A DNA stretch of 32,114 bases. It comes from Planctomycetaceae bacterium (GTDB lineage Bacteria; Planctomycetota; Planctomycetia; Pirellulales; Pirellulaceae). Both the position numbers and the translations under genes were made by a program. Of the stretch, positions 15,947 through 24,080 are shown in pieces; the first letter of the stretch is position 1; each line of letters starts with the position of its first letter. The DNA lies in assembly GCA_007124535.1 (NCBI GenBank), contig SLEY01000453.1, positions 1 through 32,114 of the forward strand, read 5' to 3'. Below the pieces are notes generated by a model. That model ran no database searches and was not told where the DNA came from. It was given only the letters and a program-made list of their open reading frames with translations.

Positions 15947-16328
15947 GGTCGTAATCTCCTTAAAATTTGGATCATTGGTTGTTTCGTTTAGACTATCGCG
16001 CCCGACGGCTTGCCGCAATAAGGCAACCCGCCGGGCTTGCCCCGCCAGCCGCTCTCCGGTTTGTAAACCTGGCCATCGCCGGGAAGGATCTGCGCAACCG
16101 CCCACCGGCCAGGCTCGGGAACCGGGCGGGCGACGGGCGTTCTGCAGGTGGGTGCAAGTCGTTCTGTGGAAACGATTTACGTGATCGGGACCCCGATGGA
16201 AGGGCCGCTTCTGACCGCGATTGGCATCGGATTTGCAAATGCCAGGTTTAACGAATCGGCAGCGGGTTTCGCACAATAGGACCCCCCGTGCCGGAGCACA
16301 CTTCAACGAGCAAGGAAAGGAAGTACCC
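15947..16328. other. Divergent intergenic region
   Basis: This region separates the FAD_oxidored gene (minus) from the 64-aa protein gene (plus). I see no gene. It holds the sigma-54-like site at 16222-16237 and, about 30 bp upstream of that site, the inverted repeat ATCGGG-AC-CCCGAT (16184-16197). A second inverted repeat, TCGTT...AACGA, is near 16160-16176. A weak GG-N10-GC match (16015-16028, minus) faces the FAD gene, but its -24 box is poor. Confidence 0.5.
16222..16237 (+). promoter_or_regulatory. Sigma-54-type promoter candidate for the 64-aa protein
   Basis: TGGCAT-CGGAT-TTGCA, preceded by T, is the best sigma-54 match in the window: only one base differs from TGGCAC-N5-TTGCW. It shares 15 of 16 bases with the site in front of the BON gene, including four of the five spacer bases. 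The expected start is near 16248, about 80 nt before the ATG at 16329. Confidence 0.55.
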
Positions 16329-16523
16329 ATGCGATACGACGCGCGTCAAACGGTTTCATCTGCGAATCGCGAGAACCGCCGCCTGGCCCAAATCATCGAC
16401 GCGATGCTGGAGGTCGAGACGCAGTTGCAGGATACCACGGTGGAGCAATGGTCGCAGATCCTGCTGGATTCCTGCCGCCGGCGGAAGCGGGAGGCAGCGG
16501 TTACCGAAATGCCGGCTGCCTGA
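16329..16523 (+). CDS. Small protein of 64 residues, unknown function
   Basis: The start is the ATG at 16329 with AAGGAAG seven or so bases upstream. The protein has no signal peptide or membrane helix. It is largely helical and charged: an N-terminal RYDARQTVSSANRENRRLAQ stretch, a middle helix IIDAMLEVETQLQDTTVEQW, then a basic SCRRRKREA tail. I do not recognise the family. The strong ribosome site and the sigma-54-like promoter argue that it is real. The next gene (coiled-coil lipoprotein) starts 119 bases later on the same strand with its own ribosome site. A regulatory or nucleic-acid-binding role is possible from the basic tail, but nothing more can be said. Confidence 0.6.
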   Translation: MRYDARQTVSSANRENRRLAQIIDAMLEVETQLQDTTVEQWSQILLDSCRRRKREAAVTEMPAA

Positions 16524-16642
16524 CCACGCGGCGCCGGTAGCCGCTTTGTGGGGCACTGGTTGACGGTTGGCCGAGTAGCGGTTAGGGTCGATAGGCGGTA
16601 CCGGAAGGCAACACATTTGAACTGAGAAAGGAGTTTGGAGTT

Positions 16643-17383
16643 ATGTTGCAAAAACTAACCGCTATGGGGGCGCTGATGTTGGGCGTTCTGCTGGCAGGAT
16701 GTGCGGACCCGGCTGCGTTGGAGGAAGCGGAGCGGGCGCGAGATGCCGCGGAAGAGCGAGCTTCGCTGATCGGCGAGCAACTCAGCGAGCGGGAGGCCGA
16801 GCTGGAGGAGGTGCGGGCAACGTTGGACGAGACGGAAGCGGCTCGAGCCGCAGCCCACGAACGGGCCGTGGTCGCGGAAGAGGCGGCTGCGGATAGCGAG
16901 GCGGAATTGGAGAAGGCGGCCGAGGCGATGGAGGAGGCCCGAGCAGGTCTCGAGGCGGCGGAAACGCGGGCCGACGCGGCAGAGGAAGCCGTGGGCGAAT
17001 TGGAGCAGGCCGTTGAGGCGGCGGAAGAGCGGGCCGCGGCCGCCGAGGAAGCGGTGGCGGAACATGTCGCCGAACTCGAACAGACGGCCGAAGCCCTGAA
17101 GGAAGCTCAGGCAGCGACCGAGACCGCCGAAGAAGCCCTGGCGGAACATCAGGCCGAGGCGGAAAAGACGGCCGAAGCCCTTGAGGAAGCGGAGGCGGCC
17201 CGGGACGCGGCTCAACAGACCGTCGCCGAATTGGAAGCCGAACTGGAACAGCTGAAAGAACAGCTCGAAGCGCCCGCCGAGGAAGAACCCGCCGAGGAGG
17301 AACCACCCGCGGAAGAGGAAGAAGAGGAAGCTGAGGAAGCTGAGGAAGCTGAGGAAGAAGCCGACGAGGACGACACGGAGTAA
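16643..17383 (+). CDS. Coiled-coil lipoprotein, Ala/Glu-rich
   Basis: A 246-aa protein. It begins MLQKLTAMGALMLGVLLAGC, with lipobox LLAGC, so Cys20 should be lipidated. From about residue 27 to 210 the sequence is an almost unbroken Ala/Glu/Arg heptad coiled coil with loosely repeating blocks such as AEEAVAEHVAELEQTAEALK. The last 35 or so residues are nearly all Glu, Pro, Ala and Asp. A 9-bp DNA unit (GAGGAAGCT) is repeated near 17325-17359. AAGGAG precedes the ATG. A possible housekeeping promoter, TTGACG-17-TAGGGT, is at 16560-16588. A coiled coil of this length would be about 27 nm long, enough to cross a wide periplasm. A tether or spacer role is inference. It converges with the small lipoprotein gene downstream. 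Confidence 0.78.
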   Translation: MLQKLTAMGALMLGVLLAGCADPAALEEAERARDAAEERASLIGEQLSEREAELEEVRATLDETEAARAAAHERAVVAEEAAADSEAELEKAAEAMEEARAGLEAAETRADAAEEAVGELEQAVEAAEERAAAAEEAVAEHVAELEQTAEALKEAQAATETAEEALAEHQAEAEKTAEALEEAEAARDAAQQTVAELEAELEQLKEQLEAPAEEEPAEEEPPAEEEEEEAEEAEEAEEEADEDDTE

Positions 17384-17614
17384 TCGTGCTGCGTCCACGA
17401 CGGAGTTGGCAAGCGTAGCGGGGTCGGCCGCTGGCATGCGGGGCACGTCAGCAGCGTTTCCGGAATCGTGCCGGGATCGACCACGCCGCACCCGACCGCC
17501 TGAGGCTAAATGTCCTCTCAGGGGGCGCGTCTGGCGAGCTGCCGAATCCAGCCCGCGCGAGGGTGGGTCGCCCCTGGCGACTCCTCCCCCGAAGAGACCG
17601 GACTTTCGCTCGCC

Positions 17615-17857
17615 CTAAGGCGTGGCCTGTTCCAATTCCCGCTCGGCCCGATACTCCCGCAGTGCCGCCGCTTCGCGGGACAGCCGGAATTCCGGTCCGG
17701 GCGGGAAGTACTGCACGTCGTCCTGCAAATAGTAGGCACTGGGCAGGGTTTGCCCGCCGACGTTGGTCTGGCAGCCGATCGCGTTCAGCGAAGCGACCAT
17801 GCCCAACCCCCACATCGCCCAATGCAGCCACCGTCCGGTCGTTCTTGCCGTCATCAT
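17615..17857 (-). CDS. Small planctomycete-type lipoprotein
   Basis: An 80-aa protein. Two ATGs in tandem at 17857/17854 could start it; a GGGAG site is about ten bases upstream. The signal segment (WAMWGLGMVASLNAIGC) ends in a lipobox-like NAIGC at Cys29. The mature part carries VGGQTLPSAYYLQDDVQYFP, PGPEFRLSREAAALREYRA and a short acidic tail. I recognise this GGQTLPSxYYL...DVQYF pattern as a recurring small lipoprotein of planctomycetes, but its function is unknown to me. The frame is open further upstream, but that part overlaps the promoter region and lacks protein character. The gene diverges from the TPR/CHAT-like gene 224 bases away. Confidence 0.72.
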   Translation of the reverse strand: MMTARTTGRWLHWAMWGLGMVASLNAIGCQTNVGGQTLPSAYYLQDDVQYFPPGPEFRLSREAAALREYRAERELEQATP

Positions 17858-18081
17858 ATTCGATAAACTCCCTACTATCCGCCTGATCGCTACGGTCGTT
17901 AGCACCGTTATCGGTTCGCTCGGGGTCGGGGCTTTGGTCGAAACCGGAAAAAAGAAAGCGGGATTTTCGTTTTTTTCGTTGTGATCCGCTATCATGAAGA
18001 CGAAGAAGGAGGTGTGTGTCTCCCAGAATCGTGCTCGGTGCTCCCACAGACGGATGCCGCTAATGCGTCGAGGAATGCGTC

Positions 18082-21036
18082 ATGGTCCGCATCATTCGCC
18101 CCAGTTCCGTCTTTTTCCTGCTTTGCCTGTGCTTCCCCGTTCGGGCGGAAGCCGATGTGAATTACCCCTCCCGTACCTACTATGCTGGGTTGGAAGCCTA
18201 TCATGACGGGGATTACCGCGGGGCCCTAAGAGCTTTCGAATCCGCGTTGCGGAGTGGGATGCGCAGCCCCGAAGGACGTTGGGTCGATTCCATCTGTTAC
18301 TACACCATGATGGGTGAGTGCTACTACCAGATGGGGAGGCATCGTGAGGCACTCGAGCAGTACGAAGCGGCACTGCAACTGGCTTTGTTCCAAAACAACT
18401 GGATGAATCGGGTCCAGTATCCGGATCTGGAACCCTCGGCTTCCACCGTGCGGAACACGATCCAGTGGGGGGTCAGCCAGCGAAATGCGGCGTTAGCACG
18501 TCTGCCCCGTCGGATGGGCACTCTGGTGGGGCAAACACCGGAAGAGACGGAGCAGGCGGTGACCCGGGGCGGCATTGTGGCCTTGCCGCAAATTTTCCCC
18601 CTGGACGTCCGAGAGGTGGCTCGAACCACGGCCGTGGCGATTCGCCGGCGACATCAGCTGACCGGTCCGGTCGGCCGGCATACCCCGATGACCTCCCGAT
18701 TACTGGCGGCCCTGGGCTCGCGGCCGACGCTGCCCAATCACTGGTCCCAAGCATGGATCCGTTGCCAACTGGGGCTGGCGTATGCTGCGGCGGGGAAAAC
18801 GGATCAGGCGATCTCGGAACTGAAACAATCGTTGCTGCTGGGCGGCCAATATGACCATGACCTGACGGCCATCGCTTTGGTCACTTTGGGAGACCTGGCA
18901 TTCAAGCAAGGCCGGATGGAGCAGGCGGCGACGTATTACTTGGAGGCCACTTTCACGGCAGCCGCCTTGGAGCAATATGACCTGATGCAAGAGGCTTTCG
19001 AGGGCGGGTTGACCGTCCATCGGGTCACGGGTCAAGAAGGCCCTTATGCCCCCCTCCCGGCTGCTCGTAGCTGGGCCCAGCGGAACTCGCGAGCTTTGGA
19101 AGCCTGGTTGGCGATCCTGTCGGCCGAAGACGCGGCCCATGTCGGCAAGGCGAGGGAGGCTGGCCAGTTGTTGGCACAAGCTCGCAAAACCATCGGCAAT
19201 CGTGATATGCGGAGCGGCCGGATCGGGGGGCGTTTCGAGTACATTGCCGCCCTGGTCGACTTTCAGAACGGGAACCTGATCGCAGGCAATCGGTCGTTGA
19301 AAACGGCCTTGGATTTCCAGCAAGCCAGTTCGCCCTGGCTGTTGCAGATCGCCTTGGCCGACAACCTGTACACCTCGGGCGAGATCACCCAGCGGGTCGC
19401 CGACGATCTGTACTCGCATCTCTTGCGCGAGCCGCAGTCGAGTGATTGGCTCACGCAACCGCTGGACACCTTGTCCGTGATCACAACCCCTCGCCCGGGG
19501 CCGTTGCGTCGTTGGTTCGAGGTGGCCAAGCTGCGGAAGGATTCCGAGAAGGTCTTTCACGTTGCAGAGCAACTCCGCAGGCAGCGTTTCTTCAGCACGC
19601 TGCCGATGGGCGGCCGGATGCTGGCACTCCGTTGGGTCATGGAAGCGCCGGAAGCCAGCCTCAGTCCGGAAGCCCTGTTGCAGCGACAAGACATTCGAGC
19701 CCGCTATCCGGAGTACGCGGAACTGGCGGCCCGAGCCCGGGAAATCCAGCGCCGTCTGCGGGATTTGCCCCCAGTCCCCGAGTCCAACGAACAGCGTCGC
19801 GAACAATCCCAGTTGCTGGAGCAACTGGAAGAGGTCAGTGCGGCTCAAGAATGGAAACTCAGCAGCATTGCGCTCCGCCGTGAAGCTGCCGAATTTGTCT
19901 TCCCGCCCCTGATGGCATTGGAAGAGGTCCAGGCCCGTATGCCGGCCGGCCAGTTGATGTTGGCGTACGTGGCCCAGGGCCCGCAGGTCACCGCCATGGC
20001 CATCGACAGCGAGCGCATCGCGCTGTGGGAGGTCGAATCTCCGGAAACCTTGGGGAAGCGGATCTCGGAATTGCTCGGGAAGATCGGTGCGATCAATCGG
20101 CGGGTGCCGGTCGATGTGGATCGATTGCACGATTCCAGTTGGCATGCCGAGTCGCGCGATCTGCTCCAGCAATTGACCAACGTCCGCGAACCTTCGCTGT
20201 GGGATTCCTATGAAGAAGTGGTGATCGTACCCGATGGAATGCTGTGGTACGTACCGTTCGAAGCCCTGCATGTCACGTCCGGCGACGGGGGAGAGCCCCT
20301 GATCGCCCGGGTCCCCGTCCGTTATGCCCCCACTGCCTCCCTGGCCAATCTACCGGGCCCGGGACTGCCGCCCCGGGCGGCCACCGCCGTGGTTGCAGGC
20401 CAGTTGCTGACGGGCGAAGATCCGAATCGAGCGGTGCAGGCAAGTGACGAAATCGCGCAATCCTTGCCCGGCACGGTTCGGCTGACCGAATCGCTGCCTG
20501 CCAGCACGCCCCTGTTCGCCACGACCCTGGACCGGCTGATCGTACTGAACGAAATTGACGTCCGTTCCAACTCGCCCTACGGATGGAATCCGTTCTCGGA
20601 TGCGCGAGGAAGATCAGGCGGGGATCTGGCCAGCTGGTTCGCGCTGCCCTGGAAACGTCCCCAGCAGATCGTCTTGCCCGGTTACCTGCCGCCCAGTCCC
20701 AGCAATTTGGCCAGCACCAACGGCGCGGAGATCTTCCTGCCCTTGTGTGGATTGATGGCGACGGGTACCCGCAGTATTTTGATCAGCCGTTGGGCGCTGG
20801 GCGGGCAATCCGCGTTTGATCTGGTGCGTGAATACGCTCAGGAGTTGCCCTACGTTTCGCCCTCCAACGCCTGGCGACGCAGCGTATTGTTGAATTCGCA
20901 TTCGCAGATCGCGCCGAGCCTGGAGCCGCGGCTGCGTCTGAATGGAACGGGCGATTCGATCCCCGCCTCGCACCCGGTGTTCTGGGCCGGGTACCTGCTG
21001 GTCGATTCCGGCACGCAACCCGCACACGACCCCTGA
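18082..21036 (+). CDS. Secreted TPR protein with degenerate CHAT-like C-terminus
   Basis: A 984-aa protein with a signal peptide (SSVFFLLCLCFPVRA). TPR units are visible at about residues 33-66 (YYAGLEAYHDGDYRGALRAF) and 74-107 (MMGECYYQMGRHREALEQY), with more helical repeats at about 225-300. The GAGGA site lies eight bases before the ATG at 18082. From about residue 620 the chain matches the layout of CHAT (caspase-like) domains: QLMLAYVAQGPQVTAMAID, then VVIVPDGMLWYVPFEAL (713-729) and VRYAPTASLANL. Where CHAT proteases have the HxATHG histidine there is LIVLNEID (about 819-826). Where LSACET should be there is IVLPGYLP (863-870). It therefore looks catalytically dead and may be a binding scaffold outside the cytoplasm. 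Confidence 0.8.
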   Translation: MVRIIRPSSVFFLLCLCFPVRAEADVNYPSRTYYAGLEAYHDGDYRGALRAFESALRSGMRSPEGRWVDSICYYTMMGECYYQMGRHREALEQYEAALQLALFQNNWMNRVQYPDLEPSASTVRNTIQWGVSQRNAALARLPRRMGTLVGQTPEETEQAVTRGGIVALPQIFPLDVREVARTTAVAIRRRHQLTGPVGRHTPMTSRLLAALGSRPTLPNHWSQAWIRCQLGLAYAAAGKTDQAISELKQSLLLGGQYDHDLTAIALVTLGDLAFKQGRMEQAATYYLEATFTAAALEQYDLMQEAFEGGLTVHRVTGQEGPYAPLPAARSWAQRNSRALEAWLAILSAEDAAHVGKAREAGQLLAQARKTIGNRDMRSGRIGGRFEYIAALVDFQNGNLIAGNRSLKTALDFQQASSPWLLQIALADNLYTSGEITQRVADDLYSHLLREPQSSDWLTQPLDTLSVITTPRPGPLRRWFEVAKLRKDSEKVFHVAEQLRRQRFFSTLPMGGRMLALRWVMEAPEASLSPEALLQRQDIRARYPEYAELAARAREIQRRLRDLPPVPESNEQRREQSQLLEQLEEVSAAQEWKLSSIALRREAAEFVFPPLMALEEVQARMPAGQLMLAYVAQGPQVTAMAIDSERIALWEVESPETLGKRISELLGKIGAINRRVPVDVDRLHDSSWHAESRDLLQQLTNVREPSLWDSYEEVVIVPDGMLWYVPFEALHVTSGDGGEPLIARVPVRYAPTASLANLPGPGLPPRAATAVVAGQLLTGEDPNRAVQASDEIAQSLPGTVRLTESLPASTPLFATTLDRLIVLNEIDVRSNSPYGWNPFSDARGRSGGDLASWFALPWKRPQQIVLPGYLPPSPSNLASTNGAEIFLPLCGLMATGTRSILISRWALGGQSAFDLVREYAQELPYVSPSNAWRRSVLLNSHSQIAPSLEPRLRLNGTGDSIPASHPVFWAGYLLVDSGTQPAHDP

Positions 21037-21116
21037 GCAACGAACGCTCCCACACGCCCGACACACGCCATACTTCCCCTGCCTCCCATACGCCCGCCAC
21101 GCCCCCCAGTTTGTCA

Positions 21117-22010
21117 TCACGGGTGGCCGTGCTCCGCACAGTGCGGCCCGTGGACGTGCGTGGAACCAACGTGTTGCGAATGGGAATGATCGCACTCCAA
21201 GATCCCGATCCCATAGGCCAACAGGACGCCGGTCAGCAGTGCCGACGACAACGCCAGTCGATCATGGGTGTGAAAGGTCACTTCGGGGAGAATATCGGCC
21301 AGCGCGATACAAAGGAACACGCCGGCGGCAAAAGCCAACGCGGCACCGATGATCGTCTGCTGCATTTCCGCAAAATGGCCGCTGGTCAGGAAGAAGAACA
21401 GGCCCGCCCCGATCGGACACATCAGCGCGTACGCGGCGTTGACCAGCGCCCGGGCTCGTAAAGTCCAACCGCCGGCTTGCATCACCGTCGTGATGGCCAG
21501 GGCATCCAGCGGCTTGTGTGCGAACACTGCCAGAAAGGTGCCGGCGCCCGCGAACAGCATCCACGGCGAATGGCGGAGATCGGCGGCCATCGCCGCACTC
21601 AGTGCGATCCCGTCAATCAGGGTATGCAAAGACAGTCCCGCGGCCAGACCGATCCATGACAAATGATGGGAGCCGCCTGCTTGATGGCGCCCCCCGTCTT
21701 CCGTGCCATGTTCTTCGCCCGCTTCGGGTTGACCATGCTGGTGGACTTGGAAGACGCGCATCAGGAAGAACATCACCAGTAGTCCGGCGAGCATCCAAGC
21801 GACCGAGCGGTCCAGATTTCCACGATTCTCCACCACCGCGTGGGGCAGCATGTGCAGCAGGGCGACGCCCAGCATCAGGCCGGCAACCAAGCTCATCAGG
21901 AGCTGCAATCGGGTGTGAGTGAGCCGTAGCCAGTGGGGTAAGAATCCGCCGCTCAGCGAAGCCAACACGATCAGGAGGCAGTAGATCACCAGCAGAATTG
22001 TGGGCCACAT
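21117..22010 (-). CDS. ZIP-family metal transporter
   Basis: A 297-aa protein from the ATG at 22010; a TTG at 22022 is an alternative, and neither has a clear ribosome site. It shows the eight-helix ZIP pattern with a His-rich cytoplasmic loop between helices 3 and 4 (VHQHGQPEAGEEHG, GGSHHLSW). The transport-site motifs are HTLIDGIAL in helix 4 and HKPLDALAI in helix 5. The C-terminus is again His/Cys-rich (CDHSHSQHVGSTHVHGPHC). ZIP proteins carry zinc or other divalent metals into the cytoplasm. The metal cannot be told from sequence. It is the last gene of a minus-strand run, 124 bases after the GT4 gene, and converges with the CHAT-like gene. Confidence 0.88.
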   Translation of the reverse strand: MWPTILLVIYCLLIVLASLSGGFLPHWLRLTHTRLQLLMSLVAGLMLGVALLHMLPHAVVENRGNLDRSVAWMLAGLLVMFFLMRVFQVHQHGQPEAGEEHGTEDGGRHQAGGSHHLSWIGLAAGLSLHTLIDGIALSAAMAADLRHSPWMLFAGAGTFLAVFAHKPLDALAITTVMQAGGWTLRARALVNAAYALMCPIGAGLFFFLTSGHFAEMQQTIIGAALAFAAGVFLCIALADILPEVTFHTHDRLALSSALLTGVLLAYGIGILECDHSHSQHVGSTHVHGPHCAEHGHP

Positions 22011-22134
22011 GAGAGCCGCCAATCGGGGAGGGGTCGGGTGGGAGAACCTGGATCCTTTTACTAATCGTATGCAAAAATGATCACTTCACAAGTACGCGTG
22101 GCGGGCTTCCGCAGAAAAACCTGGATTTTCCCCG

Positions 22135-23265
22135 CTACGGGGAAGTCGCCGGGGGGGCGTTGCTATCCGCCAGAAGTTGGTTGTAGAGGGCGACGTGCCG
22201 CTGGACCATCTTTTCGAAACCGAACTCCTGCTGTACTCGCTGGCGAGCAGCTTGACCGTAAGCGGCCGCCAAGGCGGGATCGGCTAACAGCCGTTGGGTT
22301 TGACGAGCGAACGCGGCCCGGTCTCCCAGGGGGACCAGAAAGCCCGTCTGCTCCGATACGACCAGATCGCGGTTTCCCGGGATGTCGGTGGCGACCACCG
22401 GCACGCCCGCCGCCATGGCCTCGAGAATCGCGTTGGACTGTCCCTCGTACTCGCTGGCCAACCAGAGGCAGTCGCTGGCAGCCAGCAGGTGGGGCACGTC
22501 GTCTCGTTCGCCCAAGAAATGGACTCGGTCCGTGATCTCGACCTGCTCGCGGAAGCGTTCCAAACGCCAGCGTTGGGGGCCGTCACCAGCGATCAACAGG
22601 TGGGTATCGTCGCGGAGCACTTTCAACAGATCCGCCGCCCAGATCAGGTCCTTGATTCGTTTCTGCGGCCACAGACGATTCACGGCCAGAATCACCCGAG
22701 CATCGGGGGGCAATCCCAGCGATTCCCGCGTGTTGGTTGGAGACGTGCGATGGGTATCGGCAGGGACGACGGCGTTGGGGATGACCACGAATTTGCCGGC
22801 CGGCAATCCGTGGCGGACGTAGAAATCCACGACCCCCTGACTGTTGGTCACGATCCGCTGGGTGTGGCGGGCCAGATAGCGATCCAGCGCCAGCTGATGC
22901 CAGCGTTTCCAAGGGTCGACACATCGCTCGCCCGCCACCACGTGTTTGACTCCGGCCTGCAGGGCCGCTTGGCGCCCATAGGCGTTGGCGGCGAACAACC
23001 AGGTATGCACCAGTTGGGGGCGCAGCCGGCGCATGTGCCGCAGCAATCGTCCATAGGCGGCCGGGTCCAGTTTCCAGCGCTTGCCGATCAGGGTGACCGG
23101 GATGTCCGCCCGTTCCAGAGGGATTCGCAGGGGGCCATCTCGCGTGAGCACCGCAACGTGGACTTCGAACTCTTCACGCGGCAGTCCCTGGGCCAGGAGG
23201 ACCAATTGTTTTTCGGCCCCGCACCGGTCAAGGCTGGGGATGACCAATAGCAGGCGGCGGGTCAT
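22135..23265 (-). CDS. Glycosyltransferase, GT4 family
   Basis: A 376-aa GT-B enzyme. The start is the ATG at 23265, where the sequence MTRRLLLVIPSLDRCGAEKQ begins the usual N-terminal Rossmann half with its GAEK loop. A GGAAG site precedes it. The C-terminal half carries LAVNRLWPQKRIKDLIWA, LLIAGDGPQRWRLE, VHFLGERDDVPHLLAASDCL and the E-x7-E type motif in SEYEGQSNAILEAMAAGVPV. These mark retaining GT4 enzymes that transfer sugar from a nucleotide donor to a glycan or lipid. It has no membrane helix. It lies 28 bases downstream of the GT2 gene, so both may serve the same cell-surface glycan. Donor and acceptor are unknown. Confidence 0.9.
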   Translation of the reverse strand: MTRRLLLVIPSLDRCGAEKQLVLLAQGLPREEFEVHVAVLTRDGPLRIPLERADIPVTLIGKRWKLDPAAYGRLLRHMRRLRPQLVHTWLFAANAYGRQAALQAGVKHVVAGERCVDPWKRWHQLALDRYLARHTQRIVTNSQGVVDFYVRHGLPAGKFVVIPNAVVPADTHRTSPTNTRESLGLPPDARVILAVNRLWPQKRIKDLIWAADLLKVLRDDTHLLIAGDGPQRWRLERFREQVEITDRVHFLGERDDVPHLLAASDCLWLASEYEGQSNAILEAMAAGVPVVATDIPGNRDLVVSEQTGFLVPLGDRAAFARQTQRLLADPALAAAYGQAARQRVQQEFGFEKMVQRHVALYNQLLADSNAPPATSP

Positions 23266-23293
23266 AGCGTCTTCCCGAAATTTCCACTCGAGT

Positions 23294-24058
23294 CTACGCT
23301 CGGCGTGGAGTGCGTGAACGGAACGGAGAATGCTGGCGGAGTCCCAGCCGGAACAAAACCCACAACGCGGCCAGCGCCTCGCGCGTGCTGATCTTGGTCT
23401 CGCCGAACTGGCGGTCCGTGAAGGTGATCGGGGTCTCGCCGATACGCGCCCCGGCCAATTGCGCCCGCCACAGCAGTTCTTCCAGGTAGGCATATCCCCG
23501 CGAACGCAGGTTCTGCAAGCCGATTTGTTGAAGCAGTTCGCAACGGTAACAGCGGAAGGAACCGCTGCAGTCCCGGGCGCGCAATCCCAGCCACCAGCGG
23601 GCATAGAAATTCAGGCAGCGGCTGATCCAGCGGCGATGCCGCGGCCAGCCTTGGATGCGACCCCCGGGCACGTAACGGGAGCCGATCATGACATCATAAC
23701 CCGCTTCGTCCGGCCCAACCGCCATGCCCGCCAGTAACCGGGGAATCGCGCGGGGCGGATGACTCAGATCCGCATCCAGAACCAGCACCAAGTCGAAACC
23801 GCGATCCAAGGCGTACTGGAACCCGGCTTTGGTCGCCGTTCCCAGCCCCTGTTTCGACGGCCGGTGCAGGACCCGAAACCGCGGATCCTCAGCCGCCCGC
23901 CGATCGCACCAGCGGCCGGTCCCGTCGGGCGAGTTGTCGTCGACTACCAGCATCTGCAAGTCCAGGTCCAGCCGAAATATCTCGTCGGTCAAACGCGGCA
24001 GATTCTCAATCTCGTTGTAGGTGGCCGTCACCACCAAGGTACTTGGCTGTGCTTTCAT
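23294..24058 (-). CDS. Polyprenol-phosphate mannosyltransferase-like GT2 (DPM1 type)
   Basis: A 254-aa GT-A enzyme from the ATG at 24058. Motifs are LVVTATYNEIENLPRL at the start, MLVVDDNSPDGTG, LVLVLDADLSHPP with the metal-binding DxD, VMIGSRYVPGGRI, the DCSGSFRCYRCELL acceptor region and ITFTDRQFGETKIS at the end. The block order and lack of C-terminal membrane helices match soluble DPM1-like dolichol/polyprenol-phosphate mannosyl- or glucosyltransferases. It would load a lipid carrier with one sugar at the inner membrane face. It starts 22 bases after the UxaA-family gene. AGGAGG lies 18 bases upstream of the ATG, rather far for a ribosome site. The sugar donated is unknown. Confidence 0.88.
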   Translation of the reverse strand: MKAQPSTLVVTATYNEIENLPRLTDEIFRLDLDLQMLVVDDNSPDGTGRWCDRRAAEDPRFRVLHRPSKQGLGTATKAGFQYALDRGFDLVLVLDADLSHPPRAIPRLLAGMAVGPDEAGYDVMIGSRYVPGGRIQGWPRHRRWISRCLNFYARWWLGLRARDCSGSFRCYRCELLQQIGLQNLRSRGYAYLEELLWRAQLAGARIGETPITFTDRQFGETKISTREALAALWVLFRLGLRQHSPFRSRTPRRA

Positions 24059-24080
24059 ACGCGTTGGGTCCGGACGCCTC

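Noticed and set aside
16015..16028. Sigma-54-like GG-N10-GC match facing the FAD_oxidored gene
   Set aside because: The -12 box is fine, but the -24 box matches only in the GG. In GC-rich DNA this is at chance level.
15947..16330. N-terminal extension of the FAD_oxidored gene to 16330
   Set aside because: The frame is open, but the AAGGAG site and signal peptide at the ATG at 15946 mark the real start. The upstream part would also cover a divergent promoter region.
18700..20271. Minus-strand frame of 523 codons inside the TPR/CHAT-like gene
   Set aside because: It is a shadow of the sense frame with no family resemblance. The same applies to 6818-8155 minus, 9295-10881 plus, 3917-4870 minus and 28814-30064 plus.
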